From Melampsora larici-populina 98AG31 (Eukaryota; Basidiomycota; Pucciniomycetes; Pucciniales; Melampsoraceae): 64,000 nt of DNA. Each line of letters opens with the position of its first letter. Position 1 is the stretch's first letter. The DNA lies in contig NW_006768770.1 in assembly GCF_000204055.1 (NCBI RefSeq), positions 2,173,692-2,237,691 of the forward strand. The letters are read 5' to 3'. Positions 21,818 to 32,507 of this stretch are shown here, one piece after another. The notes under the pieces were generated by a model, which saw only the letters and a list, made by a program, of their open reading frames with translations, had not been told where the DNA came from and made no database searches. The translations under genes were made by a program, and so were the position numbers.

Positions 21818-23094
21818 CAACACCCAAACCCCGCCGCGGAAAACTGGGGCAGCGCTGCGGCAGCGCGGGGGTCCCGCCGCATCCTCAGTCTACTGAACGC
21901 TCACTGGGATAAAACCGCGCCGGGGCCCAGTTTTTACTGAGGTCCAACCCGCCGCTGCCCCATTGAAGGTACCCCAGGGGGGACCCAGGGGCCCAGTTTG
22001 GCTCATATAGCCTAGACTGTACATATTCAACCCCTGACACGTCCAATTGTTAGTTCAAACTTCAGATGAACAGTCACAACTCGTGTTTTCACAGAGGTTA
22101 TCTAAAGGTACAAAATACCAAACTTGAAACCTCCGACAGGACGTGTGGGCTATAGTAAAAGAGGCACTCGTTGTTGAGCTGATTGGGCTCTGTCGTGTCG
22201 TGCGGTGGGACAGAAATTCTGCGCGGCGGACCGCTGGCAGCATGTTGACCTGTTTGACGTGAAGCTGGGGCTTTGAGGCGACTTGTAGTTGATTCTCATC
22301 ATAAAACTCACTCATACCACCCTCGACATCCTCTAAGCTTTCCCAAACAATATGGCGCTCATTCAGAAACGCCATATCCGTTACCAGACTGAAGAGTTTA
22401 GGTACTCCACATTCATCTTTATTGAATGTATGTAGGGATCGATCCTCTAGTTCAGCCTGCGCGAGACTTTGAGAGATTGCATGACCCTCCAGCATTGTCT
22501 CATGGGAGTAATTGGGGTCCATTTGGTCGGGTGGAGGCGGTAGAGGAGGGTGAAGAGGAGCAGGTGGCGCAGGTGAGATGACCGGGTGCCGATACAAGAC
22601 TGAAAGATGTGAATTTCATAACAAAGCAGTGAGTGAATCAGGAGCCAAACCGGATACGAGTTGAAAGTGTCCAAAGAAAGATAGCTGAGTACTGCTGGTA
22701 TCAAAAAACCAATGTATCACACAAGCTAAAGGTCATAGAAATTTGCATCAAAATCAGTCAACAAAGGTCAAAGGTTCTTAACCGTCAACAGAGGGTCGCT
22801 TACTATCATGAATAGCATTTTTCTATTCTGTTGTCGTCTCTCGATCAACTTTGTCAGATTGAGGGTTGTCAAGCAGGTCTTTTTCTTTTTGGCATTAATC
22901 TCATTTTTTCAAATTTAGGGAAATAAAACCCCAGTCTGCGGCGCGCTGCGATGGTCTCAAGCGCGCCGCGGTCCCCTTGAGATTTTTTCTCACTGCGGCA
23001 GCGCTGCGGTGAGGTCCCCGTAAAACTGGGGTTGATTGCACCGCTGCCTCCGTGGACCAAAAATCCGCCGCGCTGCGGCGGGGTTTGGGTGTTG
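21818..23094. mobile_element. 1277-bp TIR element inserted in gypsy RT, carrying a gene-like fragment
   Basis: The 20-bp TIR CAACACCCAAACCCCGCCGC occurs at 21818 and inverted at 23094. The direct 7-bp duplication CTACGAG (21811-21817, 23095-23101) flanks it, and removing element plus one repeat restores the RT codon phase exactly. Both ends (about 200 bp each) are GC-rich with GCAGCGCTGC-type palindromes and TGGGG blocks. The middle is AT-richer and holds no transposase, but does hold an exon-like minus-strand segment. Confidence 0.92.
22055..22601 (-). pseudogene. Captured exon-like fragment inside the TIR element
   Basis: A 180-codon minus-strand frame runs from 22597 to 22055. Just upstream the minus strand reads CACATCTTTCAG, a good 3' splice site, so this looks like an internal exon. 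The product starts with a proline-rich stretch (PAPPAPLHPPLPPPPDQ) and continues as a polar, apparently globular region (HTFNKDECGVPKLFSLVTDM, HIVWESLEDVEGGMSEFYDE). I do not recognise the protein. Base composition differs sharply from the GC-rich element ends, which supports capture of host sequence. Confidence 0.5.
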
Positions 23095-23101
23095 CTACGA
23101 G

Positions 23102-25731
23102 TCAGAGAAGGCGATGAGGCAAAGCTAGCGTTCATCTGCAAAGCGGGCCAATTCGAACCCTTAGTAATGCCCTTTGGTCCAACAGGAGCGCCAGGTTTCT
23201 TTCAGTATTTTATTCAGGACATATTGAAAACTCATATAGGGAAGGATGTAGCGGCGTATCAGGATGACATTTTGATTTACACTGGACCTGGAGTTGATCA
23301 CCAAGCTGTTGTGAAAGAAGTTTTGAAGATATTGAAAGAACAGAACGTGTGGCTCAAACCTGAAAAATGCAAGTTCTCAAGAAAAGAAATATCTTATTTA
23401 GGTTTAGTGATATCAAGGAATCAGATCAAAATGGATGAAAGTAAAGTTAAGGCAGTGAAGGATTGGCCTACTCCAAAAAATGTATCCGAGACTCAAACCT
23501 TTCTAGGTTTTGCTAATTTTTACCGTCGATTTATAGACCAGTTTTCCAAGATGGCTAAACCTTTGCATGAACTCTCTCAAAAAGGAGTCGAATTCAAATG
23601 GAATGAAGAACGGAATAGAGCTTTCGAGTCACTCAAGAATGCTTTCACGACAGCGCCTGTTTTGCGCATAGCAGATCCGTACAAACCTTTCATCTTGGAG
23701 TGTGATTGTTCTGACTATGCGTTAGGAGCTGTTCTGTCACAGGTATCTGAGGACGACAATGAACTTCACCCAATAGCGTACTTGTCTCGGTCCCTAATAC
23801 AAGCAGAAAGGAACTACGAAATATTCGATAAGGAGCTGTTGGCAGTTGTGGCCTCATTCAAGGAATGGCGCCAGTATTTAGAAGGCAATCCGAACAGGTT
23901 AAATGTCATTGTTTATACAGATCACAAGAACCTACAATCCCTAATGACGACTAAGGAATTAACAAGACGACAGGCCCGATGGGCGGAGATCTTAGGAAGC
24001 TTCGACTTTGAGATCAGATTCCGACCTGGAAGACAGTCAACGAAGCCTGATGCATTGTCCCGGAGACCAGACTTAATGCCGGCAGAAGGACAGAAACTCT
24101 CATTTGGTCAGTTACTCAAACCGGAAAACTTGCCTCATGATGCCTTTGTAGACAAACTCGAAATCGCCGACATGTGGTTCGAAAACGAGGAGGACTTAAT
24201 TGAATCAGAAGATGAAGTTGAAAACGAATCACATGAACGCGACATTTTGAAAGATTCAGAATTACTTAAATTAATACGAGCAAAATCGGCGGAAGATGAC
24301 AAGATCAAGGAACTAATGAACTTATGCGAGGACATGCCAAAATCTAAACTGCTGAAAGGATATCATCTAGTTGACCAAGTTTTGTACTTCAAGAACAAGG
24401 TAGTTGTTCCAAACGACAACAAGCTTAAGCTACTCATTCTACGCTCAAGACACGATAGTAAACTTGCTGGACACCCTGGCCGAATGCGAACCCTAGCGTT
24501 GGTGAAGAGGGCGTATTATTGGGCGTCGATGAAAGCATTTGTGAATAACTACGTTGATGGATGTGAATCGTGCCAGAGAGTAAAGTCCCGAACAGAGAAA
24601 CCTTTTGGCAGCCTACAACCTCTGCCAATCCCTCAAGGACCGTGGCTTGATATATGTTATGATCTAATAACTGATTTACCTCTTTTGAACCGTTATGATA
24701 GCATCTTAACAGTTGTTGACAGGCTCACGAAGATGGCCCACTTTATTGCTTGCAAAAAGAACATGAAGTCCGATGAACTTGCAACCCTAATGGTGAAGGA
24801 AGTATGGCGGCTACATGGAACCCCAAAGACGATCACCTCAGATAGAGGAAATATCTTTATTTCACGAATCACGAAAGACTTCAACAAACGTCTGGGAATC
24901 AAGACTCAAGCGTCGACGGCGTTTCACCCGCAAACTGATGGACAAACGGAAATCACAAACAAAGCGGTTGAATTGTTCATACGACACTTTACGGCGTACA
25001 AGCAGGATGACTGGTATGATTTATTACCCTTCGCTGAATTCTCTTACAACAACAATGAACACTCAGCAATTGGAGTATCCCCGTTTAAAGCAAACTATGG
25101 CTTCAATGTAAATTTCACTGACATCCCTGCGAGTGAGCAATGTCTGCCTTTAGTAGAACAGAGGATAGAGCAAATTAAGGACGTTCAGAGAGAAATAAGG
25201 GATGCTATGGCGTTAACGCAAGAGGTAATGAAATCAAGACACGATGAAAAAACAAGACCAACGCCAACATGGAAGGAAGGTGACAAAGTATGGCTAAATG
25301 GTAAACATATTTCGACTACTAGGCCGACAGCAAAATTTGCACAGAGGTGGCTAGGACCCTTTTCAGTCTTATCATGCGTGTCGAAAAATGCTTACAAAAT
25401 TAGTTTACCCAAATCAATGAGCAAAATTCATCCAGTATTTCACGTCAACTTATTACAAAAATTCGAGAAGAGCAAGATTCAAGGTCAAGACAAAATCAAA
25501 CCACCACCGGTAATATTAAATGACAATGAAGAATTTGAAGTTGAAGATGTACTTGACAAAAGGAAGAAGGGGAGCAAAATTGAATATTTAGTCAGTTGGA
25601 AAGGATATGGAGAAGAACATGACTCATGGGAACCAGAAGAGGGAATGAAGAATGCGCAAGAATTAGTAATCAAGTTCAATAAAAATTATCCTAATGCTGA
25701 AAATAGATATAAAAGGACACAGAGAAAATAG
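23102..25731 (+). pseudogene. pol: gypsy pol, 3' part: RT palm, RNase H, integrase, chromodomain
   Basis: Continuous frame in phase with the 5' part. RT: EGDEAKLAFICKAGQFE, MPFGPTGAPGFFQ and the catalytic AAYQDDILIY (YxDD). RNase H: FILECDCSDYALGAVLSQ, ELLAVVASFKEWRQYL and YTDHKNLQSL. Integrase: an HHCC zinc region (HDSKLAGHPG...GCESCQRVKS) and the D,D-35-E core (LITDLPLL, TITSDRGNIF, HPQTDGQTEITN), then the SKIHPVFHVNLL block. A chromodomain at about 25528-25688 (EVEDVLDKRKKGSKIEYLVSWKGYGEEHDSWEPEE) probably guides insertion to modified chromatin. Ends with TAG at 25729-25731. Confidence 0.96.
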
Positions 25732-25810
25732 AGGGTGAGGCTTTTTCCCATTGGGTTTTTTAATGCCAACCCGTGGAAAGATGCTAACCTGCAAGAGGGG
25801 GTTGAGACAT

Positions 25811-25824
25811 GGAAGGGGGAGTGG
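25811..25824 (+). promoter_or_regulatory. Polypurine tract of the gypsy element
   Basis: GGAAGGGGGAGTGG immediately precedes the 3' LTR; the expected plus-strand primer. Confidence 0.8.
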
Positions 25825-25992
25825 TGTTATGACCCTTATAGCACTGCCAGTACTTAGCCACTTATGTACTTAGCTGTTCTCATTATACTTGGCTCAGCGC
25901 ACAGATAGTGCTTCTTCACTTAGCAATCTAATCTCATTACTAGATCACCCTTGAGGCTTCTCTTGCATCTCATCATTCCTCAAGTCCTATCA
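25825..25992 (+). repeat. 3' LTR of the gypsy element
   Basis: Same 168-bp sequence as the 5' LTR with no difference seen, followed by the CGTGT duplication at 25993-25997. Confidence 0.97.
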
Positions 25993-25997
25993 CGTGT

Positions 25998-28697
25998 CCT
26001 CTGGATTACACTTGCCTTTGGTGTGGAAAAGTTTGTCGAGGCCATGGAACAACACAATCAAATCTGAAAATCTGCCGCGATGGGTCCAATCAGCCTGGAA
26101 GATCAAAGGTTGGGTGCCCATGTCGGAACAAAGCGATTGCTCGTGGCTGCAAGCTTCCACCAAGTGTTGCCAAGGTCAACTCACAGAAATTAGCAAATGC
26201 TCATAAAGTTTCAGCTATGAACAACTTTGTTACTGTCATTCCCAAATTCGATATGAAGACATTCAATTGTCTGTTGACACTATGGCAGGTACGGCAAGCC
26301 TTGCCATGGTCTTGAATCAAAGACCCACTACTTCAAGCGGCTTTCTACTATGCTCAACCTGATGCTCACCTTTACAACCGTAAGTGGACCACCAACAAGG
26401 CAAAACACCTCCATCTTAATCTAAGAGACAGGGTCTATAGTGAGCTGGAAGTAAGTGTTTCTCTTATTGGGTTTTTATTATTGAGATATCTTATAACTGT
26501 TCTAATTTTGGGTTGGTATTGATGTAGTCCATTCCTGGAAAGTTCACACTAACCCACGATGTGTGGACTGTGAAAGGTAATTTATGGGCTTTTATAGGTG
26601 GAGTTGCTACCTTTATCGACAAGGACTGGAATTTTGTATCTTGCCATCTCACCCTGAAACGAGTTGCACATCATCATAAGGGTGCGTGGCTCGCGGAGCC
26701 ACTGGTCACTGTACTGAAGAAGCGAGATATTTATAAGAAGATAAGTTTTTCACTCACCTGTTTTATATGTAGAGAAGTTTGCTAATACCCTCTGCTCATT
26801 TTTATGTATTACATGCTAGCTCATGCCACTGACTCAGCTTCAAACAACGTTACATTGGCAAATGAGATGCACAATCAACTTCAAGAACACGACAGCTATT
26901 CTTCAGATTACACATGGGATCCTGACACCATGCACATCAAATGCATGTGTCACAAGATCGGCCTAATCGTCAATGCCAGGATAGCAGCCCTTGGCCTTCC
27001 GACTAATAAACAGCGACACTCAGTTCTTGGTTTCTTCCCTTCACCTGACAACTGACCCACCATTACCAAAAATGATACTGAAGATGATATTGACCCAGCT
27101 ATCCTTGTCGGTTCCTCACCATCAGACAAAGAAGAGTCTGATGTTGAACATGAGGAAGACGACGTGAGCGAATCGGAACAAAACCCAGATGACACCACTG
27201 AGGATGATTACTGGGATATGGAGGCCATCGATATCTTACCTAAGCCAAACAAGACGAAAGCGAATGGATTGAAAGTGTTAACCCAAGATGTATGTAATTA
27301 CTTATCATGTGTTTTGAATTCATACTGACAATGTTTATTTTGAAACCAGCTGGACTTTGTTGTGAAGAAGATCACACGATCTAGCGCATGGCGCGAGGAC
27401 TTTAACGCCCGTCGATTAGATCCGAGGCGAAAGCAACCGGATGGTGAAGGACCTGGCCGCTCTCTGATAGCTGGTCATGGTATCCGATGGAACATCTGTC
27501 TCGACAGATGGGAGCAAATGTATGAAAATCGGGATGTAAGTCGCCATGATTTTGAAGCTATGTTGGAGACTGATCAACCGATTTGCTTGTGCAGGTTATT
27601 GATGACATGCTGAAAGAGGAAGCGGCGAAGTCTCAAGCCAAGAAGTCCAGAAACTATAAGAAGACTTCCAAGAAAGAGTCAGGGTATTTCCAAGAGACTT
27701 TTTTCTCTATCTCCGCCTGGAGGGATGTGAGAGACTTACTTGATGAATTGCGAGTAAGTTGGCCTGTAACCTCTAATTCAATCATCTGAATAATTACTGA
27801 CTCAAGGGTTCTGATCAGCCATTCAAGACTCTGACCAAGCGTATGGAGGCCAATGCTCCCACCGGTTGTATGGTACTTGCTGAGTATCAAAACCTACTTA
27901 CCTCTTTGACAGCTCGATCGGCGGCTCTTCCACAAGATGATCACATGCAACGTTTTTTGCATGCTTGTATTGAACGAACAAAAGTTTACTACGAGGAAGC
28001 CCTTGGTTGCAATACTCTTCTCATGGCCACTGTTTTCCACCCTTCCCTTTGATTGTGGTTTTTTGATCATACTCTTGGAACAGACCATGCGATAACCACC
28101 CACGCAACCGAATACCTTAATGAACAGTTTACTCAACGCCAGTCTAAACTAGATCTTCCCTCTGAATCACCTCAAAGCCCTCAACACAAAGCCCAAGCAA
28201 CTCATGTGCCCGATATATATCGGCTCTATCAGCCTCAATCCACCTCCTCAGTAGCTAATGAGTTGGAGCGTTACTTGAAGGGTGAAGACCCATTAGTTTT
28301 GGCAGGGGTGGATAATGGTCCTGAGGCGGTTCTTCAATGGTGGAAGGTAAGTAGTACTACCTAATATTCAGTATTACATCTAACTGATCCTTTATGCCGA
28401 CCTCATCTTCAGGAACACAAATATAAATATCCTGTACTGGCTTCCCTTGCACGGGACTACCTATCGGCCCCGGGATCTTCAGCTGCAGCTGAGCGAACCT
28501 TTTCAGCTGCAGCCGATGTCGCTACTGCAGTGCGAGGTCGTTTGGCCCCTCGCACCATTGAGATGTGTGTGGGTAGTCGACTGTGGCTCCGCGAGGGGGT
28601 TTGCATTACTGACGATTACAAAGATGTCGGTTTGATCATCCAAGCTTGGGAGGAAGCTTTCAAGAAGAGAAAAGGGAAAGAAAAGCCTCCCCCTTAG
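25998..28697 (+). pseudogene. hAT-like transposase copy B, 3' exons
   Basis: Resumes exactly after the gypsy TSD with the rest of the BED finger (YTCLWCGKVCRGHGTTQSNL). Further exons parallel copy A: about 26530-26742 (THDVWTVKGNLWAFIGG), 26819-27290 (TDSASNNVTLANEM; acidic linker), 27350-27536, about 27595-27751, about 27819-28347 and about 28413-28697 (hAT dimerisation region SAAAERTFSAAADV...LWLREGV). The gene is disabled by TGA codons at 26313-26315, 27053-27055 and 28050-28052. Two of these replace arginine positions of the family, consistent with CGA to TGA. It keeps the CGA that copy A has lost at the C-terminus. Confidence 0.85.
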
Positions 28698-29116
28698 CTT
28701 CATTCATTTATATCACACAAAAACTTTGATTTCTCAACGTGTCTGTTCTTTTCTCAGCCTCACTGATAAAAAATTCTGTTCTTGATTATATCATATAAAA
28801 ATAAAAGAATGTTATGTTTCTTTTTTACTGTTTGTTAAACAAGTCTAGTGACCGAGTGTGTGTTTTTTCAAAAAAATTCTTTTTTGCCTGTTTTTGCTTG
28901 TCTGGCCGTTGCGTTCTGGGCTTTTTCAATTTGGCTGTGTTGCGTTTGTTTTTTGTTCTGGCCCTCTAAAATCTTTATCGTTGCGCTCATATATGAAACA
29001 TGTTAGTCTTGTGTTACGTTATCGCAAGGTGCCAGTTCCTTTCATTTTGGAACGGTACGTTGCCCAAAAGGTTGTGAGTAACGTAATTCAGCATAACTGT
29101 CCAATGTTGGTAAGGC

Positions 29117-30477
29117 TCCAACAACTTTCTCTTTTGAAACGTCTACATATGCTCAGTATGGGATGACATAGGAGGGAACGAACAAGGCTCTCAGCAAAAC
29201 ACTCTACCCTCAGTGTCAGAAAGGGCATACACCACCTCAGCATCATATCTCCTTTCTTATGTCAAACTCATTGACTATGAACAATCTACATGAAATTAAC
29301 CAAGTACATGTAGTAAGGAGAAAAAATAAGACAGGTATAACAGTTACATACAAATAAATACATGCAAGAACCAATTACATGTATGATACACAAACTACTC
29401 ATTTCTATTCTTAATATATTTTAATTGATCTATATCTGTGTATCCTATTTGTCTATTTTTCTCTTACTGTGTGATATTCAAAAGATACTAGCTGTGTTCA
29501 AACCTGGCCCAGTTGCCAAAAGACTGGTACACTCAGTTGCTTCTTTGGTGGTAACTTTGTGTATCAAGTTGACATTTATTGAGAGCTCCCAGCCAAAAAG
29601 CCAACCAGGTGTGCCGGGGTTTGTGGCAACCAGGTTATGTCAGCTCTTGAGCTCTTAAGCATGAAGAGCCAGAAGAGCTACAAGCTTTTTGTAATATATA
29701 AATAATATTTCATTGTTCATAAATTCATAACACAGATAATCTGTGTTAGAAATATATCTTAATAAAGACAACTTATAGACCTAGTTTCAAAGGTCACAAC
29801 AGCTATAGAGTGCGGAGCACCCATACAACTAACAGAATAACAATATATAACATGATAAAGAAATGATAATCAAAAGATATTCAAAAATATACCTTTTAGA
29901 CGTAATACCAAAAGATAAGAAGAGAATATACTAGTTATATTCGTACCTAATAAATTACCTATCAAGAGAAATTCTCGAGAGAACATGAGAACTCCTTTGG
30001 CATCTTGAGAAAAGGACTAGGCCGGAGAAAGTGATACTGACAGAAAGGAGAATCTAGGAAACTAATAGAATACGTAATCAACTGATAAAACAAAAAGACT
30101 ACGTCACTGTGAAGAAAACGAGAGTAAATCAAATGAGAAACTCACAAGCCAATGAAGATTACCTAAGGAACTAACAATGCCAAGAGACCGATTGTAGTAA
30201 CAAACTGATAAGGAAGTAAATGGATCCTTTAGCTCCTTTTACGTAAACCACATCTAACTGAATTGGTTTGTACGGAAATAAGCAAGGACTCGCTCGGAGT
30301 AACAAGGTCTAAGGCTGATAGAAGACCACAGCATACGGTTCACCACCAGTTGGAAGACTACGATTCAAAGATATAAATACCTAGCTAGCAAGCTGAAAAG
30401 AGGAGGACTCACCTGATTTTACCCCCTTAAATTTTCTGCTAGATATATCACATCTACTCGGAAGAAATTATTCATTT
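29117..30477. other. AT-rich non-coding region
   Basis: No coding frame that I can support. It lies downstream (on the minus strand) of the candidate primer-binding site at 30478 and may be the decayed interior of that LTR element. Confidence 0.5.
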
Positions 30478-30976
30478 TGATACCAGCTTCTGAGAACATT
30501 CCCAAAGAATAATCTTGTTAGCTACAATAATCGAATAACTTTAAAATCAGTGTCAAAACCTCTAAATCTTTTATTTTACTCCGTTGAAATTCTACCCTAT
30601 ACGAGTTTAAAACTAGGTTAGTCTTCTCTTCAATTCTCCTCTGGTCAAGGACCCAGTTCTTGCATCACCTAGTGTTGGCAAGATCCCTGTAGAGTAAAAT
30701 CACAGGCTACTCCCAGACGTTCAGTCTTCGAGAATAGATTAAGGCTCAGGTCTGACTCACCATTGCCTGTAACCCTACAGTGGGCCTGTAATCCTATAAA
30801 AATCCTCATTTCGACCGAGTATATAAACATCAACGCTGATACATCTCTATCCCTATAACCTACCTTATAGGAAAGCATACATTAGTCCACGTATCCAGTG
30901 GAATAACTTGTCAGGATCCTAGTACGAGTCACTGAACTAGACCATCTCGTACGTTATATAGATTGCCACCCTGACA
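30478..30976 (-). repeat. Candidate LTR and primer-binding site of a decayed copia-like element
   Basis: On the minus strand TGTCAGGGTGG (from 30976) could start an LTR that ends near 30490. It is followed by TGGTATCA (30478-30485), the usual initiator-methionine-tRNA binding sequence of copia elements. A TATA-like TATATAAC and TTTATATACTC occur within. No second LTR or polyprotein was found, so this is only a candidate. Confidence 0.3.
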
Positions 30977-31520
30977 GGTTAGGTTTGAACAGGCGAATTG
31001 TTTGAAACAAAAAAGCACACATGGACCAATTGGGAAGATGATCCTGAATGATTTGCTTCATGATGATCTTTCTAATAACCATGTCTTAGTTCAAGCAACT
31101 AAGTTGGATTGGGAACCCAACATATAGCAGTTCATATAAAACTAATCTACTTGGCAAGTGATGACCGCAAAGAAGAGAAGTCTAGGGCTTTTGTGCTAAA
31201 AAGATGGGCTTGATATAATAAATTACAAAGGTGAATCAAGGTTATATGAGAATAAAGGGTTATACATGCTCAATATAGCTTTGAAGATCCATATGTACTG
31301 TTCACTTGTGATAATCTACATGATCACCAGCTAGTGGAGCCCAGAGATGTTCACATGTGCACCCTTTTATGTAGCCTATGTGATACTTTCTGTGTACTTT
31401 ACTGTTGTCTGCCGGGTATATCAAGCCCTTTTTATGTTCTTACTTTTTGTTTATCATCATTTACAATTGTAACTTACATAGCTTCATCAAACAAACAAAC
31501 AATCCATACTGATCTCCAAA

Positions 31521-32336
31521 CACTACACGAAATATAATATTTTCTGGGCAGAAAATTAAATTATTGATACACAAAAATATTGAGAGGCCAGGAGAAGGGC
31601 AAAAAATAAATAAAAATATGCATCTTGTTCCCTGTGGTGAGAGCTTCACTCTCCATATTGTTCCATATGTGTACAGTCCATATTGATAAGTGTACTAACA
31701 ATCAGAGCTTCATAATCATCCAATTNNNNNNNNNNNNNNNNNNNNNNNNNNNNNNNNNNNNNNNNNNNNNNNNNNNNNNNNNNNNNNNNNNNNNNNNNNN
31801 NNNNNNNNNNNNNNNNNNNNNNNNNNNNNNNNNNNNNNNNNNNNNAGCTGACTCTTCCTCTCGAACTTTCATAAGATCAAGAACTATGTAGCTAGTATGA
31901 CAATCATTCTATGGATCTGTATGTACAAATGTATAAAAAAGATGATATCTTTTTTAGCAGACCAGCATGCCGTGTGGTCCTATTATGAACTATTTGGAGG
32001 ACAATTCCAGCTTACCAATGCACCCACAATCGAGCGTTTTGGACCCAAATTGAAAAATTTATGAGTATTTTCAGAAATCAAAAGTTTCTCTAAACACTAA
32101 TGAGCCAAATTTCAGTGCTTGTTACAGGTTGTAATTGGATGATTGTGAAGGTTTATTGTTAGTACACTTATCAATATGGACTGTAAAAATACGGAAAAAT
32201 ATGCAGAGTGAAGTTCTCAACGCAGGGAACAAGATGCATATTTTTATTCATTTTTTGCTCTCCTCCTGGCCTCTCAATATTTTTGTGTATCAATAATTTA
32301 ATTTTCTGCCCAGAAAATATTATCTTTCTTGTAGTG
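31521..32336. mobile_element. Non-autonomous CACTA (En/Spm) element with long inverted arms
   Basis: The ends are CACTACACGAAA (31521) and, inverted, CACTACAAGAAA (to 32336), the signature TIR of CACTA transposons. The 3-bp duplication AAA flanks it (31518-31520 and 32337-32339), as CACTA requires. The inverted arms match over roughly 190 bp (31521-31715 against 32140-32336) with scattered differences, so the element can fold back. No transposase is seen; the centre contains a 120-bp gap. Confidence 0.88.
31726..31845. other. Assembly gap (120 N) inside the CACTA element
   Basis: Run of N beginning just after the left inverted arm. Confidence 1.
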
Positions 32337-32507
32337 AAAAGCCCTTACAAGTCCTCTTTAAGCTCTTTAAAAATCAGTAGCCCCAGATCCTTGTTTCACC
32401 GTGTCCGGGTAGTGTTTCTTCCTACCATTCCTAGACTTGATCACTACTTTTGACTGCCACATTACATATGTAAATTATATGTAATCACCCAGCAGCAGTG
32501 TTATATC

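Larger units (their letters stand above)
18679..25992 (+). mobile_element. Ty3/gypsy chromovirus-type LTR retrotransposon
   Basis: Both 168-bp LTRs (18679-18846, 25825-25992) look identical. The 5-bp TSD CGTGT is present at 18674-18678 and 25993-25997. Gag, protease, RT, RNase H and integrase follow in gypsy order, with a chromodomain at the C-terminus of integrase. Identical LTRs indicate a recent insertion. The copy is nonetheless disabled by a TGA in pol (20752-20754) and by a 1277-bp TIR element in RT. The target was the BED-finger exon of hAT-like copy B. Confidence 0.97.
17198..29109 (+). mobile_element. hAT-like DNA transposon copy B, interrupted by a gypsy element
   Basis: TIRs begin CAACGTTGGACC at 17198 and end GTCCAATGTTG at 29109. 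A 7-bp duplication GTAAGGC flanks it (17191-17197 and 29110-29116). Without the 7314-bp gypsy insertion and its 5-bp duplication the element is about 4.6 kb, like copy A, and has the same orientation and exon plan. The two copies have diverged well apart at the DNA level but align through most of the transposase. The 3' non-coding part (28698-29109) is T-rich with TAACGTAATTC motifs near the end. Confidence 0.88.
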
